64,000 bases of DNA from the NCBI GenBank assembly GCA_013397435.1, contig VZRG01001992.1:1-64000 (forward strand). The letters are read 5' to 3'. Under the pieces are notes generated by a model that was not told where the DNA came from, did no database searches, and saw only the letters and a program-made list of their open reading frames with translations. The position numbers were made by a program, and so were the translations under genes. Source of the stretch: Erythrocercus mccallii. Lineage: Eukaryota; Chordata; Aves; Passeriformes; Dicruridae. Position 1 is the first letter of the stretch. Each line of letters starts with the position of its first letter. Below are positions 46,743-59,653 of the stretch, one piece after another.

Positions 46743-49700
46743 TTCGTATCCCAGAGGAAACAGCTGGGGAAAAGATTTTGGTGTAGACCTGCAGGCTTCT
46801 TATGCCAGTTTTTTTGAGCTGTTTGTTATGTTTGAGTTAATTTGTCCCATGTTTAGAAAATGTGGACTCCTAAAGAATGTCGATGTGCATGAGAAACATT
46901 AAAAACAAACAAATATTTCAGTGATACCACCCAAACTGCCCTCATGTTGTTGGATAAAATAAATCAATATGGGTATTTTCAGTGTGATGAACGAACACTT
47001 GGGAACATAATCCTAAAAGGGATCCCCTCAGCATAGGCTAGGACCCACTTTGTTACCTGCAGTCAATGAAAATACGTTTGCAAGCAGGAATTGCTTGCAC
47101 ACCTATGGTCTTCAGTGAGGGAACTTGTAGCAGCAGCCCACAGGTGAGAGAAAACCTCAGACAAGTTGTATTAAAAGTTGGGTTTGCTTTGACTAGGAAA
47201 AAGATGGAAACTTATTTATGTCTAACAATGTTAGCCTAGGAGTCCAGTTTTTAATAAGCAAAAGTTCCTGAAAGCAATTATGTAAAATCTCCATCTTTAG
47301 TATGGTTTTCATTTACTAAATAGCTGCTTCTCCAGTTGCTCTGTTTGAGCTCAAGGCTTCAAAATTTTGCAAGAAGCAGTCTTGTTGGTTTTTTTTTACA
47401 TGATTAACACACAAAGGAGCAGACAGGCAAAATGGCATCCTCTGTTCCTTCAGTATTTTTAAATAATTAGTCCATTTGATTTTAATGTAAAATGCGTTTT
47501 TCAATTTCATGGTAAGAACATGATGCATTTATGGAAAAAGCCCTTAAGTACAGCTTCTTCTCCAAATCAACCAGCTATTTCTTCCCTTTTCCCCCTTCCT
47601 TATTAGAGTATTTCTGTGCTTTACACCAAAGGACAAGACTCAATCACCTGTTTCATGCTGAAAGCTACATTTTGCTATATTAACCCTTTTTTTTTTGCAT
47701 CACTTCCAGGGGCAAACCCTGAGCTGGTGTGAGATGATCTCCAGTGAAGTTAATAAGCGGTCTCTAAGTACAGAGCTGCAGACCCAGCCCTGCTTTCTCA
47801 AGGCCATAGAACTGAAGTTGTTTATGACAAATATAATTCACAGATTGCTTTTCAATTTGCTGATAATTCTGCCACTGTAACTATTGCTGTCTTAGTTACT
47901 GCTTCGTATAAACTGATTTTCTAAATTGCTGTTTCACTTTTTTATTTCCTTTTTTTTTTCATTCCCACCGATTTGATTTTACTTCTTGCTAAGGCAGGCT
48001 TCAGTTAATCATGGATAAATTTTTAAACTTACTTCTCAAATAGTTCCTGTGAATTTTGTGGCCAAAAATCCATATTTCTTAGCAGTAGAGTCTTTGCTTT
48101 ATTTCACGTGCAGGGTTTTTGCACACACACTGGTTCATTTGCAAACATTGGTACCATCTAACTAAAGACATTCCTAAGCGACCAAAGCTGGGTTTTTTTA
48201 GTACATCATTATCATGGTTTCACTTACAGGGAGGAGTAGGATTTCATCACCCCAGATCCAGTGTCACTGCAAAATCCATGCCTTCAGTTTCAGTGAAGAA
48301 ACAGAAACACGCTGCCTGCACTGATTCTCAGTGTTTATACCGAGCATAACTCTGATTTTCCATGTTGACACGAGATTCAGCGTGCAGTCTGTGGAAGAGG
48401 CTGGGAGATCAAGGCAAGAGCCCAAAATCCAAGCCAGCATGTGGTGCCAAGAGAGAAGGGACTCTGAGGCTGCAGCTCAAGATGTAGGTATGCAAGGGGA
48501 TGTATTTCCTTAGCAAATGGGCTAGGTAAACAGCTGTCGCCTGTCAGCTGGATAGGAGGGAGTGAAGGGCAGTCTTTAAAGTTTATCCTTAGTGCAAACA
48601 GATTAAGTGCAGCTTGCTTTTATTTCTGCCATCTACGTCTACGTAATCCGTGCCATTGCAGTTGGGTTGCTGGTTTGGATTTTGTAAGCCTAAGCAATCT
48701 GCTTTGAACTTTCACCTAACCTCAATGAAGAATTATTCCAAGGTCACCATCTAGCACCAAAGCGTTCTGTGGCTGTCCTTACAGCCAGGGGTCTGAGCCA
48801 CCCCCACACACACCTGGCAGCTGCCCCCTCCTCTCCCTAATACTCAAAGGCAGGGGGACACCAGCCCCTGTAGGATGCAGTAGTCTGTCTTGAGAGTTAA
48901 CAGCACGAATATAGGAAGAAAAAAAGTCTTTCTGCAACCAGGAAAACTCTGGCAGCGACAGTTAGTGTGGCAGGTAATTTGCCTCATTCTGCAGAGCCCT
49001 GGCAGGGTTGGGAGGCACCATTCAGGTCACATCAATAACACCTCAACACTTACTATTGATCAGAGAGAAAATCACCCGCTGAAGAAGGCAAGTTTGCATG
49101 CCTGCTGTTATCAGCTCAGACTGGAAATGAGTAAATGTGCAGAAAGAGTGAAATTATTTTTCCTTGTCTTGATTGCATTTTATAAACAAAAAGCCTCAGA
49201 AACAAAACCAGCCTATAAAATCCTTTGTCATTATTTCCTTCCTGTTTCCCTTCCAGCCCAGCTAGTGCATTTGCAGGCAGGTGAGCTCTTTGCAAGAATT
49301 CTCCCACGTAGGAAAGTAGGGGTGCTGTGAAATATTTCTGCAGTCCAGTTATCTCTGAAGTGCTGATCTGCCTGGCTAACGTGGAGCTGAAATTCAGTTA
49401 TTCCCTTCGACATGGAGTCAGCTGGGAATTTACCAGATGAACTTCCTTGACAAATAGCTACCACCCACTCCATCCATCACTTCAGGGAAGCTGGACTGCC
49501 TCACACTTTCTCTTTCTTATGCTTTTATCTTTTGTTCTGCCTCTCAGAAAGATCAAGGGGTAAAACCGAAACCAATATTCAAAGGTATGTGGTTTAGAGC
49601 ACCAAACACCTAACAGAGATATTTCAAAATCGCATATTACACGGTAATCATGTATTCCAGAATTTCCTCCCTTTTAAGACAGAAAAAATCAGATAGAACT

Positions 49701-49995
49701 CTTCATATTTATTCTTCTTTAATATTTTAATTGGCATAAATGTTGAGTTCCCAGCCATCCACATGGTAATTTACACTTCTACTGTAGCTGGTGGGAGGTG
49801 GTTTGTTTTTCTTTGTGCTAATACAAGGATCTCACTTCCTGCGACAGGAAAGCTGCAGACAACAGTTGCACTGCACGGGTGAAAGGCACAAAAGGAAAGA
49901 GAAAATATATATGGAATAATTTTTCTAAAACCTAGAAGAAAAATGGTCTATTATCTCTAATGTCAGGCAGATTAAAGTAGCTAATAAGCATTTTC
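46743..49995. other. Unique non-coding stretch
   Basis: No gene, RNA or mobile element is recognised. The plus-strand frame at 48890-49330 (146 codons) lacks recognisable features and is overlapped by minus-strand frames. Confidence 0.5.
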
Positions 49996-50062
49996 ACTGA
50001 ACCACAGAATGGCTGACTTTAGAAGACATCTTTGAGGATCATCTGATCTCAACCCCCTGCAC
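49996..50062 (-). mobile_element. CR1 terminal fragment, minus strand
   Basis: About 65 bases match the reverse complement of a CR1 3' terminus: CACAGAATGGCTGACTTTAG, then GACATCTTTGAGGATCATCT, then CTCAACCCCCTGCAC. Only the terminal hairpin-like region recognised by the CR1 reverse transcriptase is present. Severe 5' truncation like this is usual for CR1. Nothing of the more upstream 3' untranslated region follows. Confidence 0.75.
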
Positions 50063-51194
50063 AAATGAATGAATAACTCTCAGCCTCGTCTTAGTTAAGC
50101 AGCCATTGGTGGGAATTTTTAAAGAATTGATATATAAAACAGGAATTTTTCTGTTCAGAACCTAGCCTGAGAAGAGGGAGCAGATTCTCAGCAGATGTGC
50201 AACATCTTGGAAAATCAGGTAACCGGTGGGTTTCCCAACCTCTGCATGTGGTATTTTCCCACAGGCTCTGGGGATATCCATGGGAGCCACCATCCCCGTG
50301 TCTCCTGCAGGGCACTGGAACTGCTGTGGATGAAGCATGGCTGGAAAGGGGATGGTGAGGGAATGCCTGGTCTGGCACAAGACTCTTCCTTTGGCCCTTG
50401 GCACGTGGGGAGAGCAGCATGCCCCAGTAGAGTTCAGTGAGTGGCAGGGGCCTGGGTTTGGAGACAGGGAAAGCCCGGAACTACAGCTGGTGTTAGCCTG
50501 GAGAGGGGCTGCCAGAGGAGAGGGAAGGATGCTGAAATTGCTCACCTTCTGTCTAGGTTTAGAAGACAGATATCCACCATGGGAAACTGGAGTTTCCTTG
50601 GAATGGAGAATGTAAACTCTTCTCCCTCCAAATTATTTTAATTTTGCAGTTAAGGGCTTTCAGGCAAATATTTGGGAATAGGGTTAACAGTTCTTTTACT
50701 AGGAATAGTAAAAAATTGCAAATGTAGGAGTACAAAAAGACCAGCATATAAACAAACAAACAATCCTAGAAACCCTGACAGAGTCAGGAATACGACCTGA
50801 CACCCTGTTGGTCAGGGTGCTTGGAAGCAGTCCAAATAAATTCTCCTGGAGAAACAGATGTGATTCTGTTGGAGTAGAAATGATCCCATTGAAAACAAGG
50901 GTCCAGTGGTGGTGAGATGGGTCCGATCTTCCTCTGGTGTCCAGTGGAAAACAGGCTGCCTGGTGTTCCTGAGTCTCAGTTTTTGTCTAGGTAGGAGCAC
51001 TGGGCCCCCCAGCACTGGGTGCAGCATCTCAGAATGGGATGATGTAATTAAGGTGAGCCTTAATGGGCCATTATCAGCAGATATCCCCTGGAGGCAGGAC
51101 GAGTGGTGAATAGAATATATATTTTTGGTTCTACAGCCCCAGACACCTTCCAAAGCCGAGGGCTGACCAGTCCCATGGAGCTGCTCTCGTGCAC
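50063..51194. other. Unique, moderately GC-richer stretch
   Basis: The part at 50200-50540 is richer in G and C than the surroundings and has overlapping open frames on both strands (81-127 codons). No CpG enrichment, domain or splice pattern supports a gene. Confidence 0.45.
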
Positions 51195-51241
51195 TTCCCA
51201 AACCAGGTGCCCTCCCCTGCAGTTCCCAGACCAGGTGCCCT
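51195..51241. repeat. 19-base direct repeat, 28 bases apart
   Basis: TTCCCAAACCAGGTGCCCT at 51195-51213 recurs as TTCCCAGACCAGGTGCCCT at 51223-51241 with one mismatch, separated by nine bases. It is a small old tandem duplication. Confidence 0.88.
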
Positions 51242-54200
51242 GGCCCCTTGTCCCTGGTGTTTCAGCACCAACAGTTTTTCCCTGGGCTTTCCTCAAGAAT
51301 CATGAGGATTGCTTTTCAAAGCCTGTGAGTTTTGTCACTGCACGGTTTTGCTGTTGTTGGTGGCATTGCTGTTGTTTTTCAGGCTTTTTTTTTAAGGGAA
51401 TAAAGGATAGAGGAGCATGGGGTTTGCCTGGATGTCTGTCTCTCATCCCTTTTATTTTTTTTCTTTGAGCCCAGTGGCAGATTTCAACCAAATGTGACAG
51501 AGGGTTGAAGCTCTCCCAGATAATTAACAAATGCCATGGAAAGAGACAAATGAGCAGAGGATACAGATGCTGTAAAAGCCCTTACTGTGGGAAAAGCTGC
51601 TGAGTGGTATCCCACATCATCAGGCACTAGAGCAGCCACATGGGAAAAGGGCCCCTGTAAATGCCCCAAACACAGAGTTTCCTTCAGCTGCATTTGTGTT
51701 CCGTGCATGCCAGAGCCAACCACTTGTAAGACAAAGTTCCAAAGAAAGCGGGATTAATTCCTTCTGTGCACAGCTAGCTGTTGATTTTCAGATTGGAGTC
51801 CCCTCAAAATGTTCCTTGGACTCAAATGCTGACATTTTTAAGGATGCTTTTGTCTACCTGTAAGCAGGTATGATGAGGTGATTTAAACAGGAAAGATGGC
51901 CTTATTCTCCTCACAACCACTTTACCCGCAGCAAGGTCTGCACTTCAAACACTTAGAAAAATGGGCACAGCTACTACACCACCAGCCTGTACCTGTAAGG
52001 AGAATTGGATGCAAAGCTGCATATGTTTGGTGCACAGGAATTAAGAACAGAGAGTGGAGTCCAGCTGAGGAATTAGGAGAATAAGCTCATACCACAGCAC
52101 AGTGGTGCCCTATCCATTGTGGAGATGCAACAGCCCCCCCAGATGAAGAGGGGAGAAATGGCTGAAGGTAGCATGATCAAGAGCTCTGAATATTTTAAGT
52201 CAAGCCCTTTGTTAAATATTCAGCTCTCGCGGCATCCTGGAATTACACTGAATTAAAATTACACAGGGAAAAATAAGGGAGGAGAGTCCTTCTGTGATCA
52301 AACATTCCAGCTGTGCATGGCTGTAACTGTCAGATGGTTCTGGCCAGTTTTAGGAATACAGTAAATTCCAGCATCAGGCAAATTATCTGAAAATTTAGAA
52401 GATGCCAGGAAGGTCATTTGCAAACCCCCTTTTTGGGGTTCTGAGGTTTATCATCCTTGCTCCTAGATTTCTGCTATGCAGAAAAAAAAAACTTAGAATG
52501 GGTTTTGTGGGATTTTAGCCACAGTGCAGAGGAGTGGAGGTTAGAAAATAGACACCTCTTGGCTCTGTAGCCCATAATCTGGGGAGTGGTTTAGATCTGT
52601 GGCTCAGCCCAAAGTTCAAGGCAGTTAGTAGAGTCAAACTTCCTTCTCTAGCCCAGCTCTCTTTGAAGAAACATTTTAAAATAAAAGCCTTTTCTGGATG
52701 GCCTGTGCAGAAGAAAGACTCAGTTGTTTGCATACTATCAACCACGTCTTCAATATTCTAGGCTATCTCCAATATTTCTGCTAAAGGAAGAAAGAGAAAG
52801 GCTTCTCCTTTAAGTCTCTGTTTCAGCTCAGCTGGTTCTGCACTCTGAGTGGGTGATTCCGGGTTACCTGCTCTCTGTGCCATGACATGACTACATGAAA
52901 ATCACGGTAGTATTTTAGCACATGTTCAGTACCAACAAGCCAGCATAAGCAAGTGGAGAAAACAGAAGCTTAATCATTACTCCATGTTCCTGGTGTATAA
53001 AGAGAGATACTGTCCACCCACACAGTCTGTGATCAATGCCAAATCTTTTGCAAACTTAGGGCTTTCGTTCAGTTTCTCTGATTTATGCCCGTGCATCCTT
53101 CCTGGCCCCTGCTGTTTTGGTGATGCAATGAGCTCACTGACCAGGAGCTGTTCTGACACAATGCACAAAAAAGAGGGGTTAGGGATGTAAGGCTGAGCTC
53201 TAACTGGTGAGGAGGAAGGTTCTCTCATCCAGAGAGGCTGAGAACAAAACCTCTTTGTACCTTTCTGGGCTTCCTGAGGAGCCACGGTGGCTGAAGCTTG
53301 GCAGGATGTCCCCAGGCTGTGCAGTCACACAGAGATGTCACCTGGGACCTGGTCACTCCTCTTCCCCTGACCTGCTCAATATTGCCAATGTTTTAGGAGC
53401 TGCTGCATCTCCTTCCTCTCTATGTGATTTCTTCATGATCCCCTGAGAAGAAAATGAGTCTCTTTTGAATGAGACCTGAAATACTGCCATGGTGAGATCA
53501 CTAAAAAGGTGCCAAGATGAGATGCTCAGGAGATTCAAGAGCACTCCTATACTGTCCTTGTTAAAATAGACCACTTAAAATATTGTGTTGGGTTGTAATC
53601 ATGAATAGACATGTCTCAGCTGTGTGCAGACAGTGGAGAAGTTTCAGATGAAAATAATTCACCTACTGCAGACACATTGATTAAGAAAATGCTTTTCACT
53701 TTACAAAAAAAAAAAAAAGAAAAAATAAGTATAGCAAATATTTTACTCAGGAATGTTCATCTGGGATTGGTCATGAAGGTTTAGTTGTTCCTTTTACCCA
53801 CTGGTTTTCTTCCATGAGTAGAAGATTGTTTTTAGCCTTGTGTGGTTGTTTTTGTGCTGATGGTTGGGTGCAAAACACGAGCACTTCCATCAGCCTGGTC
53901 TGAGAGGGCTTTGTGCAAGCTGTGCTCAGGGTGGGCACCCATGCAGGGGGCAACAAGAAAATCAAGCCCCTGATGATTCTCTTTTTTAAAAAAGGAAAAA
54001 AAAAAAAATCAACATATTCTATCAACTGAGCAGTGCCCCAGTCAGGAAAAGTGCTTTTTCCTGACAGCAGAACAGGGCAATCAAAAGATACTATGCTCTG
54101 GAATCTGAGATGCAATTGCCTTTTATAACTAAAAAAGTGTTGGCATTTATAACTAGAAAACACTTTTTTACTCTAATCTCGGTTCTTCCGGACTGGGCTT

Positions 54201-55139
54201 GGCTGAGTTTGGGTGGGTTATTTTTGTTTAAAAGCAAGATTGATAATGTCTGGGTAATTTGGGTGCTGAGTGCCTCACTTAGTGCCTAGAATTGGGTGCC
54301 TGTTTAGGATAGACTTATATCCCAACGCTGTTTAGGAGAGACTTTGTGGGCAGAAACGGGCCAAGATTTAGCCCCATTATGTGATATAGAGGAGCTACTA
54401 ATGCAAGTTTGTCTTGCACTGCCCAGGCTACCAAACCTTGGTTTTTAGCAGGCAAGTGATCTCCAGGGATGCTTTAAAGCACTGGAGAAAAGAGAGTGCT
54501 TCAGCATCACTGCCTGCTTCACTTTTTGTTGTGTGTGAGGGCGCCCATCAGTGCTCAGAAGAGAGACTATAAATAGGGGGAGGAAAAACAGGGAAATGCT
54601 CCAAACAGACTCCAGGCAAAAAGAGGAAGAAAGTATTATGAAGATAACATTTATTCCAGCTTTCCTGCATCAAGGAAAGGGCTCTAACAGAGACTGCAAA
54701 TGTGTGCTGCAGCCTGAACCCAAGCAGTCATTATGGGCTGATACATGGATTGGCTGCTCACAGAAGATGAACTTGTTAAGTATCCAGCATGCTCCCAGAA
54801 ATAGACTCTGAAATACATCTTTTGCTGGTATTTTTTTCCCCAGCTTGAAAAGACGGAGCAGACTTAAATGTGGAAGGCTGGTTAATGAAATATACTTGAA
54901 ATCTTGAAATGGAACAGGAGGATCTTGGGCTGAGCTGTTTAACTTTTGGAGCACAAGGCCTAAGTTTATTCATCATGATGATTTGTTTCTCTTCCTGCTC
55001 CAGGGAGGAGGATTGTTCCATCTTGGTTTTGGTCTTGTGCTTTTACCAGGATGAGACTGATGGTGAATTTATGCTAATCTTTAAGTACCATTAAGGTGAA
55101 ATTTGCAATATTTAAGGGCAGAGAGGTCGGTTCAGAGCC
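51242..55139. other. Unique non-coding stretch
   Basis: No gene or mobile element is recognised. An A14 run is at 53705-53718. Frames up to 130 codons have no recognisable content. Confidence 0.5.
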
Positions 55140-55545
55140 TACTTAAACCTCTACGTCGTGTGACCACGGAGCCAACGCAACAGCTACGGGTGACAGTCCT
55201 GCCACGTGACATTTCTGGAGAGGGAGGCAGGCAAAGAGGACACTGACCTGCTCCCCCAGAGTGCTGAGTGGGTGTGAAAGATGAAAGCCCTAGCAGGAGA
55301 AATGCCTTTCTGCTTTTTTGGCTGAGCTTCTAACAGCGAGCGCCGAAGTTGTCGTTGAGATGCAATGTGTCAGCCACGTGCAAGGCAGGCAGCCCCACGC
55401 AGCTGAAAGCAGCGCTGCTGGCTTGAGGAGTCACATTTGTAGCCTGCCATCAGGGTGGCCAAACATGCGTCGCCGAGGTGTGAATTATGAAAGATAGTTT
55501 CCAAATGTCCACCGGGCAATAAACATTAATATAAACTAGACGTGG
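55140..55545. other. Relatively CpG-rich patch
   Basis: CpG dinucleotides, rare elsewhere in the window, recur here: CTACGTCGTG near 55152, GCGAGCGCCG near 55338, GTCGTTG near 55352, GCGTCGCCGAGG near 55469 and ACGTGGGCCGG near 55541. Two CACGTG or CACGTGC E-box-like words are also present. It is far from dense enough for a classic CpG island and carries no TATA or exon evidence. It may mark an unmethylated regulatory element or simply a less decayed segment. Confidence 0.35.
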
Positions 55546-55998
55546 GCCGGTGCCAAAGAGCCCCAGCTCGCAGGGTGGTTGGATTGCAAACATTTGATCA
55601 GGATCCAAACCTTGCAGCTGGCCTTATCTCTGCAGTGGCCAAGCCAAACCCTCAGGGTTTGTGGCCACCTGGCCCATTCTGTGATCCGAGGATGCGGTAT
55701 CTGATCACCTGCTCCTGTGCCACCTCCAGCTAACAATCCTTTTCATCAGCCCTCCCCTGTGCTTCCTGCCTTGCTCTGCTATTCCTTCTCTGCCTTCATG
55801 GTTTGTCTCTCTCTGACTCAGACTGGAAGTTTTCCAAATTAGGGGCACACTTTAAATCCGTTGTGAGCAGCTCTGGGTAGAATTATTCAGTTTTGTGGAA
55901 AATCATCAAGGAAAGCATGATGAGCATGAACTTTGCACCTCCCATGCAAGGCTGGCAAAGGGGACTGGGCTTCTGCACAGGTGAAAGAGAGGAGGCAG
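55546..55998. other. Unique non-coding spacer
   Basis: No feature is recognised. Short frames overlap on both strands at 55536-55736, a sign of composition rather than coding. Confidence 0.5.
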
Positions 55999-56070
55999 GA
56001 AATACACTCAATAAATGTAAATGCATTCAATACACGTAAGAAATATGTTCAATACATTCAATAAACGTAC
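55999..56070. repeat. Imperfect ATTCAATA(A/C)ACGTA repeat
   Basis: Four diverged copies of a unit of about 18 bases are seen: ACACTCAATAAATGTAAA, GCATTCAATACACGTAAG, the shortened GTTCAATAC, and ATTCAATAAACGTAC. The copies have drifted, so this is an old minisatellite-like patch. Confidence 0.75.
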
Positions 56071-57082
56071 CCAGTTCCACTCAGAGAACCTTCTGGTGTT
56101 CTGAAAGACGTAGCAGGGCTGGATAGCAGTCAGTGTCCGTGGAACACAAGGCAGAACCTCCAACCATCCCTGGGCTCAAACACCAGGCTCTGGAACCATT
56201 TGTGTTTTTCCTTTCCACCTCAAATCCCACTAAGTTTCACCTAGGGATTGCCAGTCATATGACACGTGCTTTTATTCCCTGGGATGCAATCCATAGAGAA
56301 TCAAATGGACTGGCTGGAACACACACTTGACCCTCTTGTTTCACCTCCAGCAGCAATAAACATGAAAGGAGTTGGGTGATCACCCTGCCCTCTGTGAACT
56401 GTCCTTTCCTTCCTGGGCCTTGGGAAGGGACAAAATAGAACACCAGACCTAAATCTTAAAGCCAGACCAGCATTGTGATACTACAGTTTCGGGGTTTTTT
56501 TCTGTCTTCTGTAAAAGAAATAGGACTGATGTAAATGTCAAAGAATGCTGACTATCACTGAATTCTAGGAGGTTAATTGGCATATCAATTGCTTGTAATT
56601 AATAGATGCATATACAGACAAGAGAAGTGGAGATTTTATAGCTATGAAATTTGTCCATTAGCTACACTTCACACTCATCAAATCCAGTGTTACTGAGGCA
56701 CTAAGACTATTGATCTACATATGGATTCTGCTCGGGCACTTGTGATGTCTATTTAATACCCTCCTCTTAAAACGGAACAAGGAGATGCTGAGCTTGCACC
56801 TGGAGTTTTCTCAATTTTCTTTTTGCACTCAGTGTCTGAAAAAAACACGCAAAATTTTATTATTGTTTTTTCCCCTGTTGTAACTGTCTCTGGTTTTAGC
56901 TGAACAGGTTTCCCCAGTCTAAATTTCTGGCTATAGTAATTATATTGTTGACTCACGTTTGCGCGAGGAAAATCTTTGTACATTCCACACTGATAAAAAT
57001 ACCTCCAGGGATGTTATCTGACTTTCTAGAAAATAAAAGGTTAATAATGATGCATGAAAGAGTCAAGTGCTACCTTCAATAT
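56071..57082. other. Unique non-coding stretch
   Basis: No feature is recognised. Confidence 0.5.
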
Positions 57083-57130
57083 CTTTTCTATCTCTCTATC
57101 TATCTATCTATCTATCTATATCTATCTATC

Positions 57131-57177
<47 letters not shown>

Positions 57178-57257
57178 ATCTATCTCCTCTATCTATCAAT
57201 CTATCAATCTATCTATCTATCTATCTATCTATCATCTATCTATTTATCTATCTATCT
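57083..57257. repeat. CTAT tetranucleotide array
   Basis: About 175 bases of CTAT units are interrupted by CATCTAT, CTCCTCTAT and CAATCTATCAAT variants. The long Leu-Ser-Ile-Tyr reading frames across it (the longest 174 codons, 56945-57469) are readings of the array, not a gene. It has the same motif and orientation as the array at 44173-44336. Confidence 0.97.
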
Positions 57258-57865
57258 TCAATAGCTTTTTCAGAAATGTTCACTGGTATTTAAACCTAGT
57301 GCAAGCCTTCAAGGCTTTGTATCTCATCAGAGTAGATATTTTCCCTGTGGTTTTTTTTGTTCTCATCGATATGGGAACATACCAGACCAGGTTTCCTATA
57401 CAGACCTGCTGGATCAGAAGTATGCTTTTCTTTAGAATTCATTTCCTTTTAAAAATAATCTGGCTCTAAGACATCGCTGGGTGTCTAGACTCCCAGGGAT
57501 AGTCACGAAAGCAGACCCAGCTCTGCTCTGTCAGAGCCCTGCGAGCATCAAGGGCCTGCCAAGATCATCAAAACACAGTTCCTTGACGTGTGGGTGGAGG
57601 TATGAAAATTGCTCCGTTAATACCACCCAGTTTTATGTCTCCACTCACGTGGGAGTGCAGAATATGTCTGACAATGTCTTCAGCTGTTCAGGAATGAGCA
57701 CTAACCCGCTTGTGTTTGCTGCTTGGTTCTGGGATTGGAGTGGGTGGGAAGGGTTCTGTTGCTTTTTCAGCTCACATCTCACAAATCTGCCAATATGTTG
57801 TCACCATCTTCTCTGCTCAGACTGCAGCAGAAACCTCAGCTTCATTGCCTAGTCTCATTGCTGAC
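57258..57865. other. Unique non-coding stretch
   Basis: No feature is recognised. Overlapping plus-strand frames (57481-57852, 57710-57907) have no recognisable content. Confidence 0.5.
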
Positions 57866-57962
57866 TGTTTTTTGGGGGGGTTTGGGGGCTTTTTTTGTGT
57901 GTGGTGAGTTTTTTGTTTGGTTAGGTTCTTGTTTGGTTTTTTGTTTGTTTTGATTTTTAAAT
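57866..57962. repeat. T/G-rich tract with G7 and G5 runs
   Basis: About 95 bases of T runs mixed with G runs include G7 (57874-57880), TTT and G5 (57884-57888), then TTTGG and TTTG words. Only two long G runs are close together, so a stable canonical four-run quadruplex is not assured. Confidence 0.85.
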
Positions 57963-59397
57963 TAATTCCCTTTTTAAATTTCATTTTTGTGCAAGATCCA
58001 GAGGCGATGGGCTTCGCGAGGGCTGTCCTGGCACAAATGATCCTTGATGGACTCAGTGAGACTTTGGGCAACCCAGCATTTGTACGAGGGGCAGCAAGGT
58101 GGTGAAGTACCCTGCACATCTACGACAGTGCAGCTTCAGCCAGAGACAGCTCCAGGATCTGCAGCATCACCTACTGAGGCCCCAGCAAAGGTTGGAAGGT
58201 CAAACTGTGAGCTGTCCCACTTTCATCTACTTGTGAAGGCCGTGAAATTCTTTGTAGACATTTTAACAAATAATGCTTCAGAAATATATATTCCCCTAAC
58301 ATCCTACTCCTTTTTTTTTTTTCTTCACAAGTGTAAAAGCCAACAACAACTCAGTACGCAGGTTTTAACTAGAAGAAGACAGTAAGAATGCATGTTTCAC
58401 CCTTCCAGAGGGGTCATTATGAAAAGAGCGAGGTTAAAAATAATGTTAACATGATCAGCAAAAAAAATGAACTCTTCGTTTTTCTGCATCTTTTAAGACA
58501 TTCTGGAATGTCCCTCCGTGAGCCCTTCTCTCATCCTCCTTCTTTTCCTTTTTAACCCACGCCCAGCCCCTACATCGTAGAAAAGGAAAGTTTTTGCTAC
58601 CTCTGGCTGCAGCTGAAGGAGGGGTCCCTCAATGCTCTGTCAGCTCCGTTTTAGGATGAAGTTAAGATGCATATTTTTCCCTCCTCATTTTTCTCTCTTG
58701 CCTCTGTGTCACTGAGAAAATCAGGCACCCAGATGTAATGTTTGCAGAGATCTTGCAGGATCCACCTCTCTGCTGCTCTAGTTTCCCTCTTTAGTGAATC
58801 TTAGAGAATTTATAGGGAACTTGAATCTCTTTCCTGGTGCTCTCTTTAAAAAGCAAGTGTTACTGAATATTTAAGACTTTTTTTTTTCCTATCGAATTGT
58901 CAAGAGATTTGGGACTATCTTCGTAAAAAAATGCAGGAGAAATTCTGAAAAACATATTTGTAATTGTGTCTGTCTTCACCTCCTACTCTTGGTGTGGACT
59001 TCCATGGACTGTGGAATTCCTGACATGGTGCAGCCACAGGGACCTTCCTGCTCCCCCTAGGGGAATGCTCAGCATCACCTGAGATGCAAGTTTCCTTCAG
59101 ACACCTGAGATAAGCAGCAAGACCCACAGTTCTGCCCATTTAGGCACTTCTACAAGCATTTTGCAAGCCTACAGATCTCTCAGCATCTCCTTTTCAAAAG
59201 CAGGATCCTAAATATCTGGAGAGATTGAAATGCAGAGTTCCCCAGCCTGAAATTTCAACGCATGATGCAAATCAATTTAACAGCAGAGTTGTGTTTCCTG
59301 GGTTCAGCACCCAGAGTTATCCTCTGTGGTGGACTGACACTTGCTGGCCCTCAAGGCAAATAGAGATACAACAGTAATTTAATGGTGATTTCCTGGA
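57963..59397. other. Unique non-coding stretch
   Basis: No gene or mobile element is recognised. A T12 run lies at 58311-58322. A phrase near 58063 (GAGACTTTGGGCAACCCAGC) faintly recalls CR1 but has no supporting neighbours. Confidence 0.45.
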
Positions 59398-59465
59398 CTT
59401 TGATTTGGAAGGGACCCACAAGGATGAACAATATGAAAATGTCATAGCTCGGGACAACAGAACAT
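59398..59465 (-). mobile_element. Possible CR1 terminal fragment, minus strand
   Basis: TTTGATTTGGAAGGGACCCA followed by CAAGGATG matches the reverse complement of the CR1 3' terminal region, and a later GGGACAACAG word fits the expected continuation. The same TGGAAGGGGCCCACAAGGAT phrase occurs in the well-supported minus-strand CR1 at 60306. The intervening bases are poorly matched, so the call is tentative. Confidence 0.45.
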
Positions 59466-59653
59466 TTGCATTATTAATGGACTTATTAGCATAGTTATTA
59501 GCACCATGCCAATAAGAATCTTACCATCAAAATGATTACGATAATTATTAATATAGCAATGAACATAAGCAGCAATGATAATTCTTAATGTTAACACAGT
59601 TATCAGCTCTTTGTATATTCTGTGAGGAGATGTGCTCTGGTTTACACAGGCTC
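59466..59653. other. AT-rich stretch with many TAAT/ATTA cores
   Basis: ATTATTAATGGACTTATTAG and further ATTA, TAAT and CAAT words repeat through 59470-59600. There is no gene. It could be a homeodomain-bound element or simple AT-rich drift. Confidence 0.35.

Noticed and set aside
56945..57469. Plus-strand frame of 174 codons
   Set aside because: The core is the CTAT array read as Leu-Ser-Ile-Tyr; the flanks have no recognisable domain.
57866..57962. Strong G-quadruplex
   Set aside because: Only two long G runs are close together; a canonical four-run motif is not present without splitting the G7 run.
58010..58100. CR1 body suggested by GAGACTTTGGGCAACCCAGC
   Set aside because: The match is confined to about 20 bases; neighbouring blocks do not fit.
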